Below, piece after piece: positions 34,237-48,019 of a DNA stretch of 64,000 nucleotides (the stretch's first letter is position 1; the number at the start of each line of letters is the position of its first letter). A program made the position numbers and the translations under genes. Source of the stretch: Vitrella brassicaformis (lineage: Eukaryota > Sar > Vitrellaceae); the NCBI GenBank assembly GCA_001179505.1, contig CDMY01000258.1, positions 1 through 64,000 of the forward strand, in the 5' to 3' direction. The notes beneath the pieces were generated by a model. That model was not told where the DNA came from. It was given only the letters and a program-made list of their open reading frames with translations, and made no database searches.

Positions 34237-35281
34237 GGAAAGGGAGAGAGATCCATGTGCGTGTGTGCGTCTGGTGCAGGAGTGTCTGGTGAACCCCACT
34301 CGCCGGGTGCAGCTCATCCAGGGCCCCCCTGGGACCGGCAAGACGTCCACCATCGCTGTCATGCTGGCTGCCCTCGCCCTCTGCGGCCGCCGCACGATGG
34401 CCGTCTCACACACAAACATCGCCACTGCTGAGGTAAACAAGGAGGGAGGGAGGGAGGGAGGGACACTGCACGCATCCACACGTATCTGTGTGTCCATCTG
34501 TCCACGTGTCAGATAGCGCGGAAGTTCCTGACTCGTTTGGTGCGGCACACCGACCCTTTGGAGCTGCTGATGGAGAAGCCGAAGCTGCTCGTGCCGCAGT
34601 CCTACCCGCTCGACGACAGGCGCATGCGCCGCGCGCCGAAGACACACGAAGTGGACCACTTCCTGCCGTCGCACATTGTCCTGGTAAGTCTGTCTGCAGT
34701 GTGCGTGTGTGTGTGTCCGTATGGTTGCAGTGGTGCTGTGTGTGCGTGTGTGGCTGCAGGTTGGTTCGGAGGGCCGAGTAGACACGCGTGAAGGCATAGA
34801 CGCCATTTGGGTATGCGCGTGTGCCAGGGGGGACGGAGGGAGGGAAGAATATGCATTCATGGGGTGGGGCGTTTGTGTGGCGTGTGTGTGTTGTGTTGCA
34901 GGCCGACCATAGAATCCACATGCTTCAGGCGAGTGTGCGGATCATTTTGGAGCTGCTCCGGGGCATCAAGGGCCGGTACAGGCCCAGCACCATACAGAAC
35001 TGGATGAAGCTGCCATGGACCGTTGACACCACACAGGAGGACCGTAAGACATTCATCCACACACACATCCACACACACACAGAGGGATGGGTGTGTCGAT
35101 GGGTACGTTTGTGTGTGTCAGGCATTCCGTTTCCCGATGGTGCAGCTGAGATCTACGCCGCGTTTGACAAGTATCTCAGGCTGATACGCATCAACGGACC
35201 ACCGCCCAGATGGTACACACACACATACACACACACACACACAGATGCACACGTGCGTGTTGGTTGTGTGTCCTGTGTATA

Positions 35282-35313
<32 letters not shown>

Positions 35314-38300
35314 TGTGTAGGGCTGCGCACCAGAAGATCGAGACGTGGCCTCGTACCATCACAGACGAGATTCTCTTCCTGGGCGTCCTCTTCCTGGTGC
35401 CTTAAATGCATATACACATATCACACCAAGGGAGAGTGCGAAGAAGGGGAGGCGAGAAAAGGCCAACCGACCTGCATCGTGAACCCATGGTTGGTCTCTT
35501 GTCGCTTCTCATTGTCCAGCAAGCCTTCGCTCGCCGCTCCCAACTCCCCGATAGGCCTCTTGTAACAACAACACCCCAACACCCCAACACCCCCCCACAC
35601 AGAGAGAGAGAGGGATTCGTGTTTTGTTTATGTCGGTTATCAGGGCGAGAGGACTGACGATGTGCTGCCGATGATGTACCGGACGATGGTGTGGTTCAAC
35701 TGCCCCGGGCGTGTGCCGCCCCCCACAGAGGAACCCCAGCGCATCGAGATTTGCGAGAGCCCTGCACCACACATCATGTAGCGATGCGATCGACGCACAC
35801 TTACACACTTACACGCACATCGTGGTGGCTGGAGAGGAGATGCTGTGGGTGTGGTTGGTTGTCTGGTGCCGTGTGTGTCACTCACACATGGATGGCCATG
35901 ATATGGATGCAGGCCGAATCTGGTCGATTTGATGGCGGAGGATACCTCGGCTGGCGTGCTGGAAGAGGCGCTGGAGAGGATCCGCTTGCTGCTCTACCGC
36001 AGACTCGTGGACGTCAACCAACGCAACTTCTCGCGTAAGCAAAAGGGGATGGATGGATGGATGGATGGTCGACTCGTATGTGTATGTGTGTGTCTGTGGT
36101 GGTCAGATCGTGTGTTGAACAAGATGTTGGTGGACAGCGCGTCAGTGTGCTTCTGCACCACAACAGTGGTACGGTAGTTACGTGCGTGTGCACGGCGGGT
36201 GGGTGCTGCTGGTGGTGTGTCTGCATGCCCTCCCTCCCCCCTCCCCTCCCCGTGTGTGTCCTTGCGCCATTCAGGCATGCAGACGATTGTTCAACGACAT
36301 GTGGTTCCACACACTCGTCATCGACGAGGCCTGCCAGGTCACTCTCACTCTCATCCCCCCTCCCGGACCGACCCCCATTGCCCATGGTGGTGTGTGTGTG
36401 TGTGCGTGTGTGTGTGCAGGTGTTGGAGAGCGAGAGCCGCACGGCGTTCAAGGCGTGTTTGGAGGCGGCCATTCTGGTGGGCGACCACAAGCAGCTGGGG
36501 CCGATTGTCATCAGCAACGCGGCGTCGGAGAGCGAATTCAAGCGGTCGCTGTTCGAGCGGCTCGTCAGCAACGGACACCCCTTCATCAGACTGCAGACAC
36601 AGGTGGGTGTGAACGAATGCAGTCAAGACAGAGAGAGAGAGACGCATGTGGTCCATCCATCCATCCATGTGTGTGTGTGTGGGTGTCTGTGTGTGCAGTA
36701 TCGCATGCGGCCGGAGATTGCTGCCTTCTCTGTCCGGGAGTTCTACGAGAGTAAGCCCGTACTCACACACACGTGCGCAGGACAGAATCGACACACGATG
36801 GGCAGCTGCAAATGTGTGTGTGTGTGTGTGTGTGTGCAGATGCCGTCGAGAATGCCGGCAACGTGACGTCGGAGGAGTGGTCCAAACCGTGGCACTCCTA
36901 CAAGTCAGCAGCCCCCCCCTCACACACACACACACACACAGATGGCCACCATGTGTGTGGTGAATTGGTGCACATGGCAGGCACGGTCTGTTCCCGCCAT
37001 TCTGTCTGTTCGACACGAGCAACGTGTCGCGCGACCTGGTGCACGAAGCCCACGACTTGACCTCCACTTTTGCCAACAGCAAGATGAACCAGGGCGAGGT
37101 CGACGTCATCATCGCCCTCCTCTGCTGGCTATACGACACCTACGAACACCTCTTCCCGCCCATAGACACCCACCTCGAGGACACCGACCTGCCCATCACT
37201 GCCAATGTCACGCCGATGGACATCGGCATCATCGCGCCTTACCGTCGGCAGGTCCGGGCGGCTGCCATTGGGGCCACACAGACTTCACACACTCGTGTGT
37301 GTTGTCCATGTGTGGGTGCAGATTGAGTTGATCCAGGAGCAGCTGGCGGCGAGGATCCCGCGGATGCTCAACTACGTCACCATTGCCACCGTTGACGCCT
37401 TCCAGGGCCGCGAGAAGAGCATCATCATCTTCAGCGCCACACGAGCCAATGCACACGGTAGGTAGGGTGCACACACATGACCACAACACACGCACGGATG
37501 CACTGACAGACACTGATAAAATAAACACATCACACCCTCCTGTCTGTGTGTGTTGATGATCAGGTGAGATTGGCTTCACCAGCGACGCCCGCAGGCTCAA
37601 CGTCGCCCTCACTCGAGCCAAACACTCCTTATGGGTACGCCCCCCGGCACACACACACATGTGGATGGATGGATGGATGGACGGATGGACACAGTAATGT
37701 CCGACAGGCAGACGGTCTGCCAAGGTGCCCTTGTGTGATGTGACCTCCCTGCTGCTGTCTGTCTGTCTATCTATCTGTGTACGTGTGTGTCAGGTGATCG
37801 GCCACATGAAGACCCTCGTGCAGAACAAATGCGCGCGCAGGCCGATGGGGTCGCTGTGGTGAGAGGGTCTTAAAGAGCATCACGCCACACATATCAAAGG
37901 AGGCAGCCAGCGATCAAGCTGCATCGATCCCTCTATGTCTGTGTGTGTATGTGTGTGTGTGTGTGCGTGTGTGTGTTGACTGACTGACACACAGGGAGGA
38001 CCTGCAGTCCCACGCGTTGGTCATGGCGCAGCGCACCCAGGCCTCCGATGACAACCTCCTCTCAGCATTTGTCGACGTGGCCCATGAGCCAAGGCTCATG
38101 GAGTTCGTCGGTATGTGCACACACAGACACACACACTCACACCCAGGCACATCCACCTGGCCCCACCCTCTCTGCGCCTGCAGGACTGTCAGGGAGCAGT
38201 GGGGTGGCCCGCCGTGACCCCCTGATGACGACCATCAAGTCTTCCTCGCTGCTGGGAGCCTTCACCTTCCCCGTGCTGATGTCGTCCCACGCCATCAACT

Positions 38301-41300
38301 GGCTCATGGCCATGGCCAGGGGCCACTTTGACGTGGGCACCATCAACAAGATCAAGGTCTGCATCAGAAATCTCGCCAGGGGCAACCAGGATGTCCGTCG
38401 TCGCAAGCTCCTGATATCCGCCACTCAGAGGCCGTAGGCCTGCATCAACGGGCAGCAGGGGCCACAACACAAGACAAGACACACAGGTGGCGTGCCCTTT
38501 GTGTGTGTGTGTGTGTGCGTCTTTACGTGTGGGATCGAATCTATCACCGCCAGCAACATCGAAGACCTGTTGATCTTCGAGGAGGCCGTCCAGCAGACAC
38601 CTTTGGTCATCATCTGGAGCATGGCGCTCGACGACGCAACCAACGGCCAGGCAGTCCGAATTTGGACCATCGAACACAGAACAAACCGCACACGTGAGCG
38701 ACGCGAGCCACCGACCGACCTAACGGTGGTGTTGGGTGCATCACAGAGCTCTGTGTGTGTGTGTGTGTGTGTGTGTGTCAGGGTCGTCCTACGACTACGA
38801 CGGCAGGATTCTCGCTTGGACTCATTTCAACGTCCACACGAGCGAGTACCGCAGGGCGTGTCTGGCCCACGGCGACCTCGAGGACATCAAGAGGCGCCCA
38901 GACCGCCCCCTGCCCAACAAGGACGTCCAGATCAACCCCGGCTGGACAGACAACCGTGAGTGGCGCGCGGTGAAGAAACCTGACCATAGGAGTGCGTCGG
39001 CAGCATCGGGTGGTGACAGCTGGGGTTCGCCGGCGATTGAGAGGCTCAGCGGGGCTGAGTGTGAGGTGAGGGGCTACGAGATGGAGACCATCGACATCGA
39101 GGACGCCGAAGGCGAGCCACTGCTCCCATTCCTCCCCACACATCGCACCTTCCACCGAATGAACAGGTCAGTCAGTCAGTCAGTCTGCCCCCACCGCCCC
39201 ACACCCAGGCGCATCCACCCTGTGTGTCTGGTTTCTTTTCCTCGCCGTCCGGCCAGTGAGTTCTTTGGCCACTTCGTGGAGCTGCTCAAGCACGTGTGTG
39301 AGTCGGCCGGTTCGTCCTCATCTGGCCCGCTCGCCGACAGGCCCGCCGCCGAGCTGGAGCTCTTCCACGTGTCGGGTGGCCACCGTGCGTGGCCCCCGGC
39401 CCTCGACTACCGCCTGCAGCGGATCGCTGCCGACGGTGGGGCCTCGCTGTTCATCATGGGCACCGCTGGGGCCGGCAAGACCAATGTCCTCATGGCCAGG
39501 TGAGTGGGTGAGACAGGCAGCCTGAGGCAGGTGCATATGGATGGATAGATGGATGGCGTGTGTGTCGCAGGATGCGTCAGGTGGAGCAGGAGTGGGTGGT
39601 GCGTGAGCATGTGGGGCTGCGGCCGCTGACCGAGCACGGCTGGGGCGGTGAGGGGGGGTGGCGGCAGGGAGACGACCCCGAACAACTCAGAGAGGACGAC
39701 CCCCGGATGCTCACACAGCCCACATGGAATGACTCTGATGGCGACAATGACGCACAGGCAGCGCCTGTCCGTCCAGTCAATCCCTACCCCGCGCCGTCCA
39801 TTCTCCTCGTCGCAGCCGACGACGCCCTGGCAGACACCCTCCGGCAGCAACATGAGCTGCACCGAAGCTGGAGTCGCCTCTCGGCCCCCTCGCCCAGCAA
39901 GCTCATCAACGACGGCAAGGCGCAGCAGTACGACTGGATTTTCCAAAAGAAGAAGGACGGCCTGCCCCTCTACGTCCCGCCGCGTGTCGAGGCCCTGCGC
40001 GACGCCATCAACAGCCGCATCCACCGGGTCAGCGGCAACCCGCCAGATCCCATCAGGTCGGAGCCGCTGTTCAGCCGGCAGGTGTTCCGGCTGCCTGAGG
40101 GGCGATCAGTGTGCTCAAGGGAGGCGGGGGCCGCCGACGACGGTGCCGGGGCTGGGGGAGGGGCGGGGGCGGCCGATGACTGCCATCCTGCCATCGTGGG
40201 GCCGAGGGCGCTGCTCGTCTCTGTCGACGGTACACACACACACACACACGCACACACAGATGGGAACCTCCCTTTATCACTGTGTGTGTCTGTGTCTGTA
40301 TGTGTGATGCAGAGAATCTGATCGACCCGTTTTTGGACCATCCCGACCTCCCTGGTCGTCACAACCTGTACCCTCTCGCGCGAAACATCCGACGAGTCGA
40401 CATACGAGTGGGTACACACACACACACACACACACAGAGTGATGCCCACTGTCGCTGGACAATGCAGGACGAGGTGACGTTCCGCGAGTTCTTCGAAGGC
40501 TTTTGGCCCCACATCAAGTGGTATATGAACGGGTGGCTTAGGGAGCTCCAGCACAGCAGGAGCGGCCGCATCATCGACATGGACCTGCCCGACGACATTA
40601 GTGCGGAGGACGTGACGCGCTGCGGGCTGGCCGAGTACCTCACCCACCCAGACGGCACCTACGATTCCAAACACGAGACTGGACTGGTGAGTGTGTGCGG
40701 TGGGTCAAAACAGAGAGAGAGAGAGAGAGAGATGGGTGGGTGCGTCCGTGTTGGGTGTGTCTGATATGGTCAATTGGTCAATCAGGGGTATTTGGTGTGG
40801 AGTGAGATCATCTGTTCCATACCAGCGCACCTCTCCACCACCCAGCGCAAGAAGGACGAGAAGCGGCTCGAGGCCTACCTCTTCCTCCGCTGGGGCACCA
40901 CCCGCCCCCGAATCACATTCGACAACGACGGCAACACCGCCAGCCCTTCGCCCTCTTCACCATCAGTATCATCATCATCAGCCGCAGCAGCAACAGCAGC
41001 AGCGGAGGGGCCCACAGTGGTGGACGAGGACACCTACGGTCAGTACGGCGGGAACCCCATGGCCCTGACGGCGAGCGAGTACCTGCAGCAGGCGGAGCGG
41101 ACGGGGCGGCCTGCGTATCTGTCTCGGGGCGACCTGGTGGTGGTGTACGCCATGTGGCGGCAATACGCCCAGATGAAGGAGAACAGGGGCAGGGGCGAGT
41201 GGGACAGAGCCGACCTCGCCACACATGCACTGGTCGGTCAGCAGACAAAGAAAGAGGCGATGGTGTCTGTGCATATGGATGGGATGATCCGTCTGTGTTG

Positions 41301-43858
41301 CACATGGGTGACATGGAGGTGTGGGTGTGTGTCAGGTGTTGCTGTCTGCTCATGCTCGTCGTGCGTATCGTGGGAGGGTGTTCGACTACGTCTTCTGCGA
41401 CGACGTGGACTTGTGGGCGCCAGTGGAGGTGGCCGTCGCATTCCACCTGGTGGGCAGCAAGCGACGCATCGCCATGGCCGTCTCGCAGGTACGCACACAC
41501 CCCCCTCCTCCCCCCCTCCACAGCTCATTATTCCAGCGATGGACACTTGCATGGTGCGTCTGTCTGTCGTGTTAGGAGGGCGTGCTCGGCCCGCAGACAT
41601 GCGACAATGTCTTCCCCATGTACTCCAAATTCATACGTACGCCACACACACGTCACCACCCGACAGACAGACGGTATTGGTGCGTGTGTGTGTGTGAAGG
41701 CTCCCGCGCCCAGCTGACGCCGCCGTCGATTCTGCTTCACTCGTGCCGGTCGACCGAGTTCCTGACGCTTCTGGCCGCCACTGTTGTGAAACCTCTGCGC
41801 CGGCTGCTGAGTGGCAAGACGATGCTCTTGAAGAAGGGACAGCTGCACACCGATGACAGCGACCACATCGCCCGGGCACTGTCAGTACCCGCCAACAGAA
41901 GATACAACACCGTCGAGCAGCAGCAGGTGGGGAAGAGGGTGGGGTGGGTGTTGGGAGAGCAGGTGGGGGCATCCATCTATCCATCCATCCATCCATCATG
42001 TGTGTGCAGGTTGACGGGCCCGATGCGCTGCCCGACGACCTGGTCCGTGCGCGGCGGGAAGAGGCCGACACACGTGCCCTGCTGTCACTCCGTCGCCAGG
42101 GGACCTTCCTCAAGCCATCGCTCCTGCTGCTGCCTGAGGAATGGCTGGACTTGAGGAATGTGCCGCACGAGGCGAAGGCGGACCTTCTGTTCGAGGCGTT
42201 CCAGCTGGTGCAGCCCCAGTTCATCGACAGCCGGCGGTCTGTGGGCGACCACACAGGTGGGTGGTGCGCAGAGATCCATGCGGATGGATGGATGTGCTGT
42301 CCTTTGCAGTGGCGATCGTTGTTCGGCGGGAGTACGACGTAAAAATGGTCGCGGAAGCACTGGCAGATATCACTCAGGTGCGGACACACACACACACAGA
42401 GATACCTATACAGACGCAATGATCCCGCCCCGCCCCGCCCCAGGATGACAAGCACAACGGCCGCTGGCGATGGCAGCGGATAAACTGTCACGACAGCGCT
42501 CAACGCTCTCGCCTGCATCTGCGTCACCGCCAGCGGTCGCTCTCGCCAAGCCGCCGGTCTGCGCACTCGGGGTCGTCTCCGGGCCTGTCACGTGCCACTG
42601 TGTCGAGCCGTGAGGGGCCTGTGGCGGGCCGTGACAAGGATGAGCGCTGCGTCATCCTTGTCGAGCGATTCGACGACCTGCTCGCACTCAATATGGAGTT
42701 TGATCAGGTACGCTTAAGAAGGGCGGGAGAAGGAGCAGAGGAGAGGACACGAGATGGATGGATGGATGGATGCTCTCTCTCTCCCTGTCTCTGCGTCTCT
42801 CTCCTCTCCTCTCCGTGTGTGTCGATGTGTCGATAGGTGGTAGTCTACGATTTCTTCTTCCGTTCGGAGCAGCTGGATTTGGTGTGGATGCAGCCGTGGG
42901 TTGGCTGGGTCTTGGAGAGCTTCCAGTCGGGCGTGCCCTTCATGCCCTACGTCCAGCAGTTCCCCGTCGACGTCTCCAACCTCGTCGATGAGCTCCGCCT
43001 TCTCTACGCCATCATACGCATGGCCAGGATCAACGTCAGCTTCATTGAGGTGCGGCACACACACACACACATTGACAACACAGAAAGCCCACATGTATTC
43101 CGATGTCATTTGTGTGTGTGTGTGTGTTGGGGGCCGTGTGTGTCATGCAGTCGAGTCCCGACTCGTCCGTGGCACTGAGCGCCTGGTGGTCGGCCCGGGG
43201 CATCGTGGACGTCCATGAGCTCGCCAATGTCCGCAGGCAGGACCAGCGGGGCCGCCTCGCGCTAGAGCTCAGCGGGTCGCCGCAGAAGCTCTTCGATCAA
43301 CACAAGAGGGCCATCGCCCGGTGCGAGCAAGAGAGCCAGCAGATGAAGCAGCAGATGGAGACGAGCACCCGCAACAACAACACCGGAGCTGCTGCTGCTG
43401 CTGCTGCTGTTGCTGTTGCTGTTGCTGCCCAGCCATCCCGCCCCTCCCGTCCAGCAGCTGCAGCAGCATCATCAGGGCGTGGCGGGCGTGCTTCCCCCGC
43501 CCCATCCTCCATCGCACCCATGGCACCCCCCCGTCCACACGCACCGTACAACGACACCAACAACCGAGACCGAGGCGGCCGCTACCCTGACGATGACCTT
43601 GAGGATCTGCCGATGCCGCCGCCGCCCAGGGACCGTCGAGGTGGCAGTTATAGGTGGCAGCAGCGTGACTTCCGTGACGACTGGGCGGACGACGACAGCA
43701 GTGAGGATGGTGACAGCAGCTACGAGTACAGCCGATATGGGGGCGGCGGGGGTGGGGCGTACCAGAACTCCTGGCAGAACCAGCAGATGAGGGGCGGGTA
43801 TGATGACTATTATTATGGCTATGATGACGACGCGCGGTCGGACTACAGCTACCGGTGA
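32402..43858 (+). CDS. Giant double P-loop helicase: UPF1-like SF1 helicase fused to a UvrD/TRANK1-like domain
   Basis: Very large protein (roughly 2,800-3,000 residues, over 30 exons). The ATG at 32402 starts MQQPASQTAASSAAEASQ. A UPF1-like helicase follows: motif I GPPGTGKTS (34322-34345), motif II VIDEACQ (36322-36333 for DEAC), motif III AILVGDHKQLGP, YRMRPEI, TIATVDAFQGREKS and LNVALTRAKHSLWVIG. A Gly/Arg-rich insert lies at about 33330-33420. After a linker (PLVIIWSMALDDA...AVRIWTIEH) there is a second Walker A, MGTAGAGKTNVL (39459-39482), and a degenerate UvrD-like Walker B, FDYVFCDDVDLW (41399-41410 for DDVD). The C-terminus is low complexity: an Ala run, then Arg/Gly, Tyr, Asp, Gln and Asn, ending at TGA 43856-43858. 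In plants, UPF1/SEN1-like and UvrD-like domains are joined in TRANK1-type proteins, so a single gene is plausible; the splice joining the halves (near 38433 to 38558) is inferred. Confidence 0.82.
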
Positions 43859-44355
43859 CTGACGGATACAGTGTGTGACACATAGATACATACATGACCG
43901 ACTGACTGATCTGACTGATTAGTGGGGAGGGACCGGCGCATGCGGTGCATGCACATCGATGCTGCATGCATCGATATATGCTGTTTTGCTGTGTGACGGG
44001 AGTAGCGGGCCCGCGGATCGGGGCCGATGCGTACAGAGTCTTTTACGAGTAGGGGAGGACAGCACCACCTACGTGTGTATGTTTGTGTCTGTCGTTGTGC
44101 TGTCGTCACTTTCGATGCACCGTCGACGTGATCTTACTGCTGCTAGCTGCCTCGGGAGCATTACGGATGGTGTCGGCAGGCAGCCGAAGTGACTTCAGCA
44201 CGATGCACGACAACAGAACAAGCGAATCTCAGTGGTTTGAGAGAGAGACCTCCATGGCAAAATGCGGGAGGCTTCAAACGTGCTTGGTGAGACTGCGACG
44301 TCCATTTACTTGGCCCCCTCGCCCCCCGTCTCAGCTCGCACCCCCCGGCCTAGCG
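43859..44355. other. Intergenic region between the helicase and kinesin-13 genes
   Basis: The kinesin frame is open upstream to about 44083, so part may be coding. The left part has overlapping TGCATGCA/ATCGAT palindromic patches near 43947-43980. No separate gene was seen. Confidence 0.5.
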
Positions 44356-47300
44356 ATGAGTTCTGACAACGTCGGGTCGCCCAATGGCGGCTCTGCGTCG
44401 ACGTTTGCCGAGAAGCACCGGCAGCGTACGGAGAAGCTTCGTCAGGACAAGGACAGCCGGCGGGCCAACGAGATAGACAAGATGACCAACGAGCGGCTCG
44501 AGAGAGAGCTCAAGGCCAAGGGCATCCCCACTTTCGGCACCAGGCAGGAGAGAGCGGCGAGGCTCAAAGTGGCCTGCGGTATGTATGCTACTCCCAAGTG
44601 AACCCACAAACACCCGAGAAGCACACACACCTGTATTTCCCTATGTGTGTGTGTCTGTGGCACGCGGCCTGTAGGTCTGCCCGCCAGCAGTGATGCTGAT
44701 GAGAAGAAACCGGGCAAGGCCAAGAAGGGCGGCGTGGTGGAGGAGATCGAGCGACTCAGGCAGCAGAGAGAGCAAAGACGGCGCAAGATGGAGGAGGACC
44801 GCAAGACCAAGGAAGACGAAAAGAGCCACAACGAAGCCATGGGCCTCCCCGGCGACGTCGACTTCCAAAGGATGGTCACGCAGTTCCGGACCGATTCGAA
44901 GAGCGGCAAGGCCCTCTCGCCCATCATGGGACAGGGGGCTGGGGGGAAGGGCTCGTCGCAGGCGGTGGGCATCTGGGTGTGTGTGCGAAAGCGGCCTTTG
45001 AACGACAAGGAGGTGGGGCGGCGGGAGATCGACACGGTCACAGTGGTGAACCCCAAGTGCCACGTGCACGAGTGCAAGTTCAAGGTGGACGGCATCACCA
45101 AGTTCCTGGAGAACCACCACTTCGCATTCGACCGGACCTTCACCGACTCCACACCCACACAAAGCGTAAGAAACAGACACACACATATATTGCCGAATAT
45201 GGATGGGCAGATTCATAAGCCATAAGCCATTCGGTCGGCCTTTGTCTCGTGTGATGTGGTCAGCTTCACGAGTGCTGCAGCAGGCCATTGGTGGACTTCG
45301 CGCTCAGAGGGGGCGGCAGGCGTGCCACCATCTTTGCGTACGGCCAGACGGGGAGCGGCAAGACCTACACGATGAGAGGGATGCAGTCGCTGCTGTGCTC
45401 GGACCTCTATGACGGCCTAGAGGGCAACCCCCACAAGGACGATTTGGACGTGTCGGTGAGCTTCTTCGAGATCTACGGAGGCCGCGTCTACGACCTGCTC
45501 AACAATCGCCAGAGGCTGCAGGTGCTCGAGGACGCTAAGCAGGAGGTGAGGTGGGTGGTGTCTGAAGGGTCCGTCAGGAGCCGGCGGGGGCGTGTTCTTG
45601 TCTGCAGGTGCAAGTGCAGGGTTTGTGTGAGCGGCCTGCCAAGAACGCCAAAGATCTGCATGACATCATCGGTAAGCTAGCTATGCATCACACCTACACC
45701 GTGGCGTCGGTGTCTCATGCCGCGCCTCACCCCGCATGCATCCGTGTGGTGTCTCGTCTCTGCGTGCAGAGTATGGGCACTCAGTGCGCACCACCAAGGC
45801 CACATCCACCAACGCAGGTATGCAGACCAGACACACGTCAGTCACAACAAAAAAATGGAAATCAAGCGCCGCACCCGTGTCCCTCCATACGTCTCTGTGA
45901 TGTGCACACACAGACTCCTCCCGCTCCCACGCCGTGTGTTGCATCGCGCTAAAACTGCCCCGGACCACCCCGCTGCCCAGCCCCCCCGAGAGGAAGCAGC
46001 TGGTGCCGCAGCCCCCACCCGACAAATTCACAGTATATTCGAAACTCACACTCGTCGACCTGGCCGTACGGACGGACACTTAAGCAATAAACAAACAGAC
46101 ACCAGCCAGCCAGCCAGCCAGCCAGAGACAATTCATTCATGTGTGTGCCTCTGTGTGTGCAGGGCAGCGAGAGGGCGCAGGACACGCGGCACCACAACCG
46201 CGCCAGACGAGTCGAGGCCGCAGAGATCAACCGCAGCCTCCTCGCACTCAAAGTCAGTACGTCACCTTACACACACAGACAGAGAATGGATGTCTCTCTC
46301 TCTCTCTCTGTCTCTCTGCAGGAGTGCATCCGTGCATTGGCTGTTGAGAGCTCCAGTGGGCCGCCCGCTAGCCAGGCTGGCGCATCGCCATGGGCGTCAC
46401 CGTCCGGAGCTGGGGGTGGGGCGGGGGGTGGCAGCGGCTCGCACATCCCGTTCAGAGCGTCCAAACTGACGATGGTCCTGCGGGAGTGCTTCGTGTGCAG
46501 CGCTTCCCGCACACTCATGATCGCATGTGTATCACCAGGTGGGTCGGCTGCAGACGTCAGACATAAAGTCGAATGTGCGTGTGTGGTCTGGCTCCATCCA
46601 TCCATCCATCAGGGATGGCGTCGGCAGACCACACGCTAAACACATTGCGTTATGCGGCGCGGCTCAAGGAGACCCCAGACAGTCCCCAGCCAGCAGGCGT
46701 GGCGGGAAGCTCCCCACGGCCACCTCAGTCGGCACCTGCGTCACCCGCCGTGCATCAACCACCCGAGCCAACAGGTAACGAGTGCATTGGCTTAGACCTT
46801 GCCACGCGACATTGTCCCGGCTCGGTTGGTTCAGAGGCCGGTGGTCCCGGATTTCGTCTGCCGCCTCGTGCAAAGTCCAAAGCCGCGGTCGCCCCCTCGT
46901 CCCCCCCAGCCCCCCGCCCTCCCCCTCCCTCCCACCCGGTCAGAGATGCCGACCGGGTACCCCTCTCGCCGATACCCCCACCAAGAGGGTCCAAACGGGC
47001 CGCCGGTGGAGCTGCGAGTCCGCCGCCCCCCGCACCAGGCCCCGCCCCCATCCCCCACGCGGCATCGTCCCCTGCACCCTCCTCATCCACACACGCACCG
47101 GGGAGCAAATCGCCACCAGAGCCATCCGCTTCGTCAGGTGAGACACGGCCATGTACTCTGCTGCTAGGGATGTGATGTCTGTCGGTGCTGCTAGGGGTTC
47201 CTGAGGCGGAGAGTGACGCGTCGCCCAACGAGGGTGAGGAGGAGACGGAGGCCGAGGGAGAGGGAGAGCCTGAGGACGGGAGACACCTGGCGAGGGTGTC

Positions 47301-48019
47301 TCGGGCTGACATGGACTTCCTCAAAGAATCGCTAACGAAGCAAGGGGTGGGTGGGGTGGCGCAGAACACACAGATGTGAGGTGCATGAGAGGCTCTGTGT
47401 TTATCCATCCATCAGATGGGGGAGGCCTTGGCCATCACGGACTCGGAATATCTGGAGGTACGGACACACATCCATCCATCTGTACTGCGATGGACACACG
47501 TATATGTGTCTGTCTCTCGTGTCATCTCTCACAGACTGTGGAGGATTTGTATGAGTGGGAGGATCGCATCACACGGACACACATGAGCACCATGAAGGTG
47601 ACAGACACCCACAGCCAGCCAGCCAGCCAGACAGACAGTATGTGGCCTGCTACAGGAGGACGCCAACATGCTCACCATGGAGGGCGAACTCATGAAGAAG
47701 GTAAATCAACAACAACTCGCCCATCCACAACTGTGGTCAATTGCTTGCGCGTCTGCGTCATGGGCGCAGTTCCAAGATGACGATGGGTACGAGCTTGAGG
47801 ACTACGTGGAGGACATTGAAAAGATTGTCGAGCGCAAGGTGCATCTGTACAAGGGCCTGCTCAAAACAATCAGCAAAGTCAAAACCATCATGCAGCAAGA
47901 GGAGACGTCGTACAAGAAGGTGTGCTGTATGTGGCCGATGGTCGGTGGACGTGCCTATGCGATGGATCGTTGTCTCGGTGCGTGGCTGTGTGCAGGCCGA
48001 GCAGCGAGACAACAAGTGA
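44356..48019 (+). CDS. Kinesin-13 microtubule depolymerase with an N-terminal SAP-like motif
   Basis: Internal-motor kinesin that removes tubulin from microtubule ends, acting at spindle poles, centrosomes and flagella. The start at 44356 is preferred, although the frame is open upstream. The N-terminus has a SAP-like helix-turn-helix (MTNERLERELKAKGIP then TFGTRQERAARLKVA) and a basic neck. The motor reads VGIWVCVRKRPLNDKEV, KFKVDGITKFLENHHFAFDR, ATIFAYGQTGSGKTYTM (P-loop 45342-45365), a short exon EYGHSVRTTKATSTNA, then SSRSHAV, LTLVDLAGSER, EINRSLLALKECIRAL and FRASKLTMVLRECF. VRKRPLNDKE and KFKVDGITKFLE are kinesin-13 signatures. The C-terminal part is Pro/Ser-rich, then LEDYVEDIEKIVERKVHLY and a short coil, ending at TGA 48017-48019. 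Flagellar length control or spindle function is likely from the family. Confidence 0.93.

Noticed and set aside
44981-46670. Kinesin gene belonging to an N-terminal-motor class
   Set aside because: The motor is preceded by more than 200 residues and carries KFKVDGITKFLE and VRKRPLNDKE, which are kinesin-13 features.
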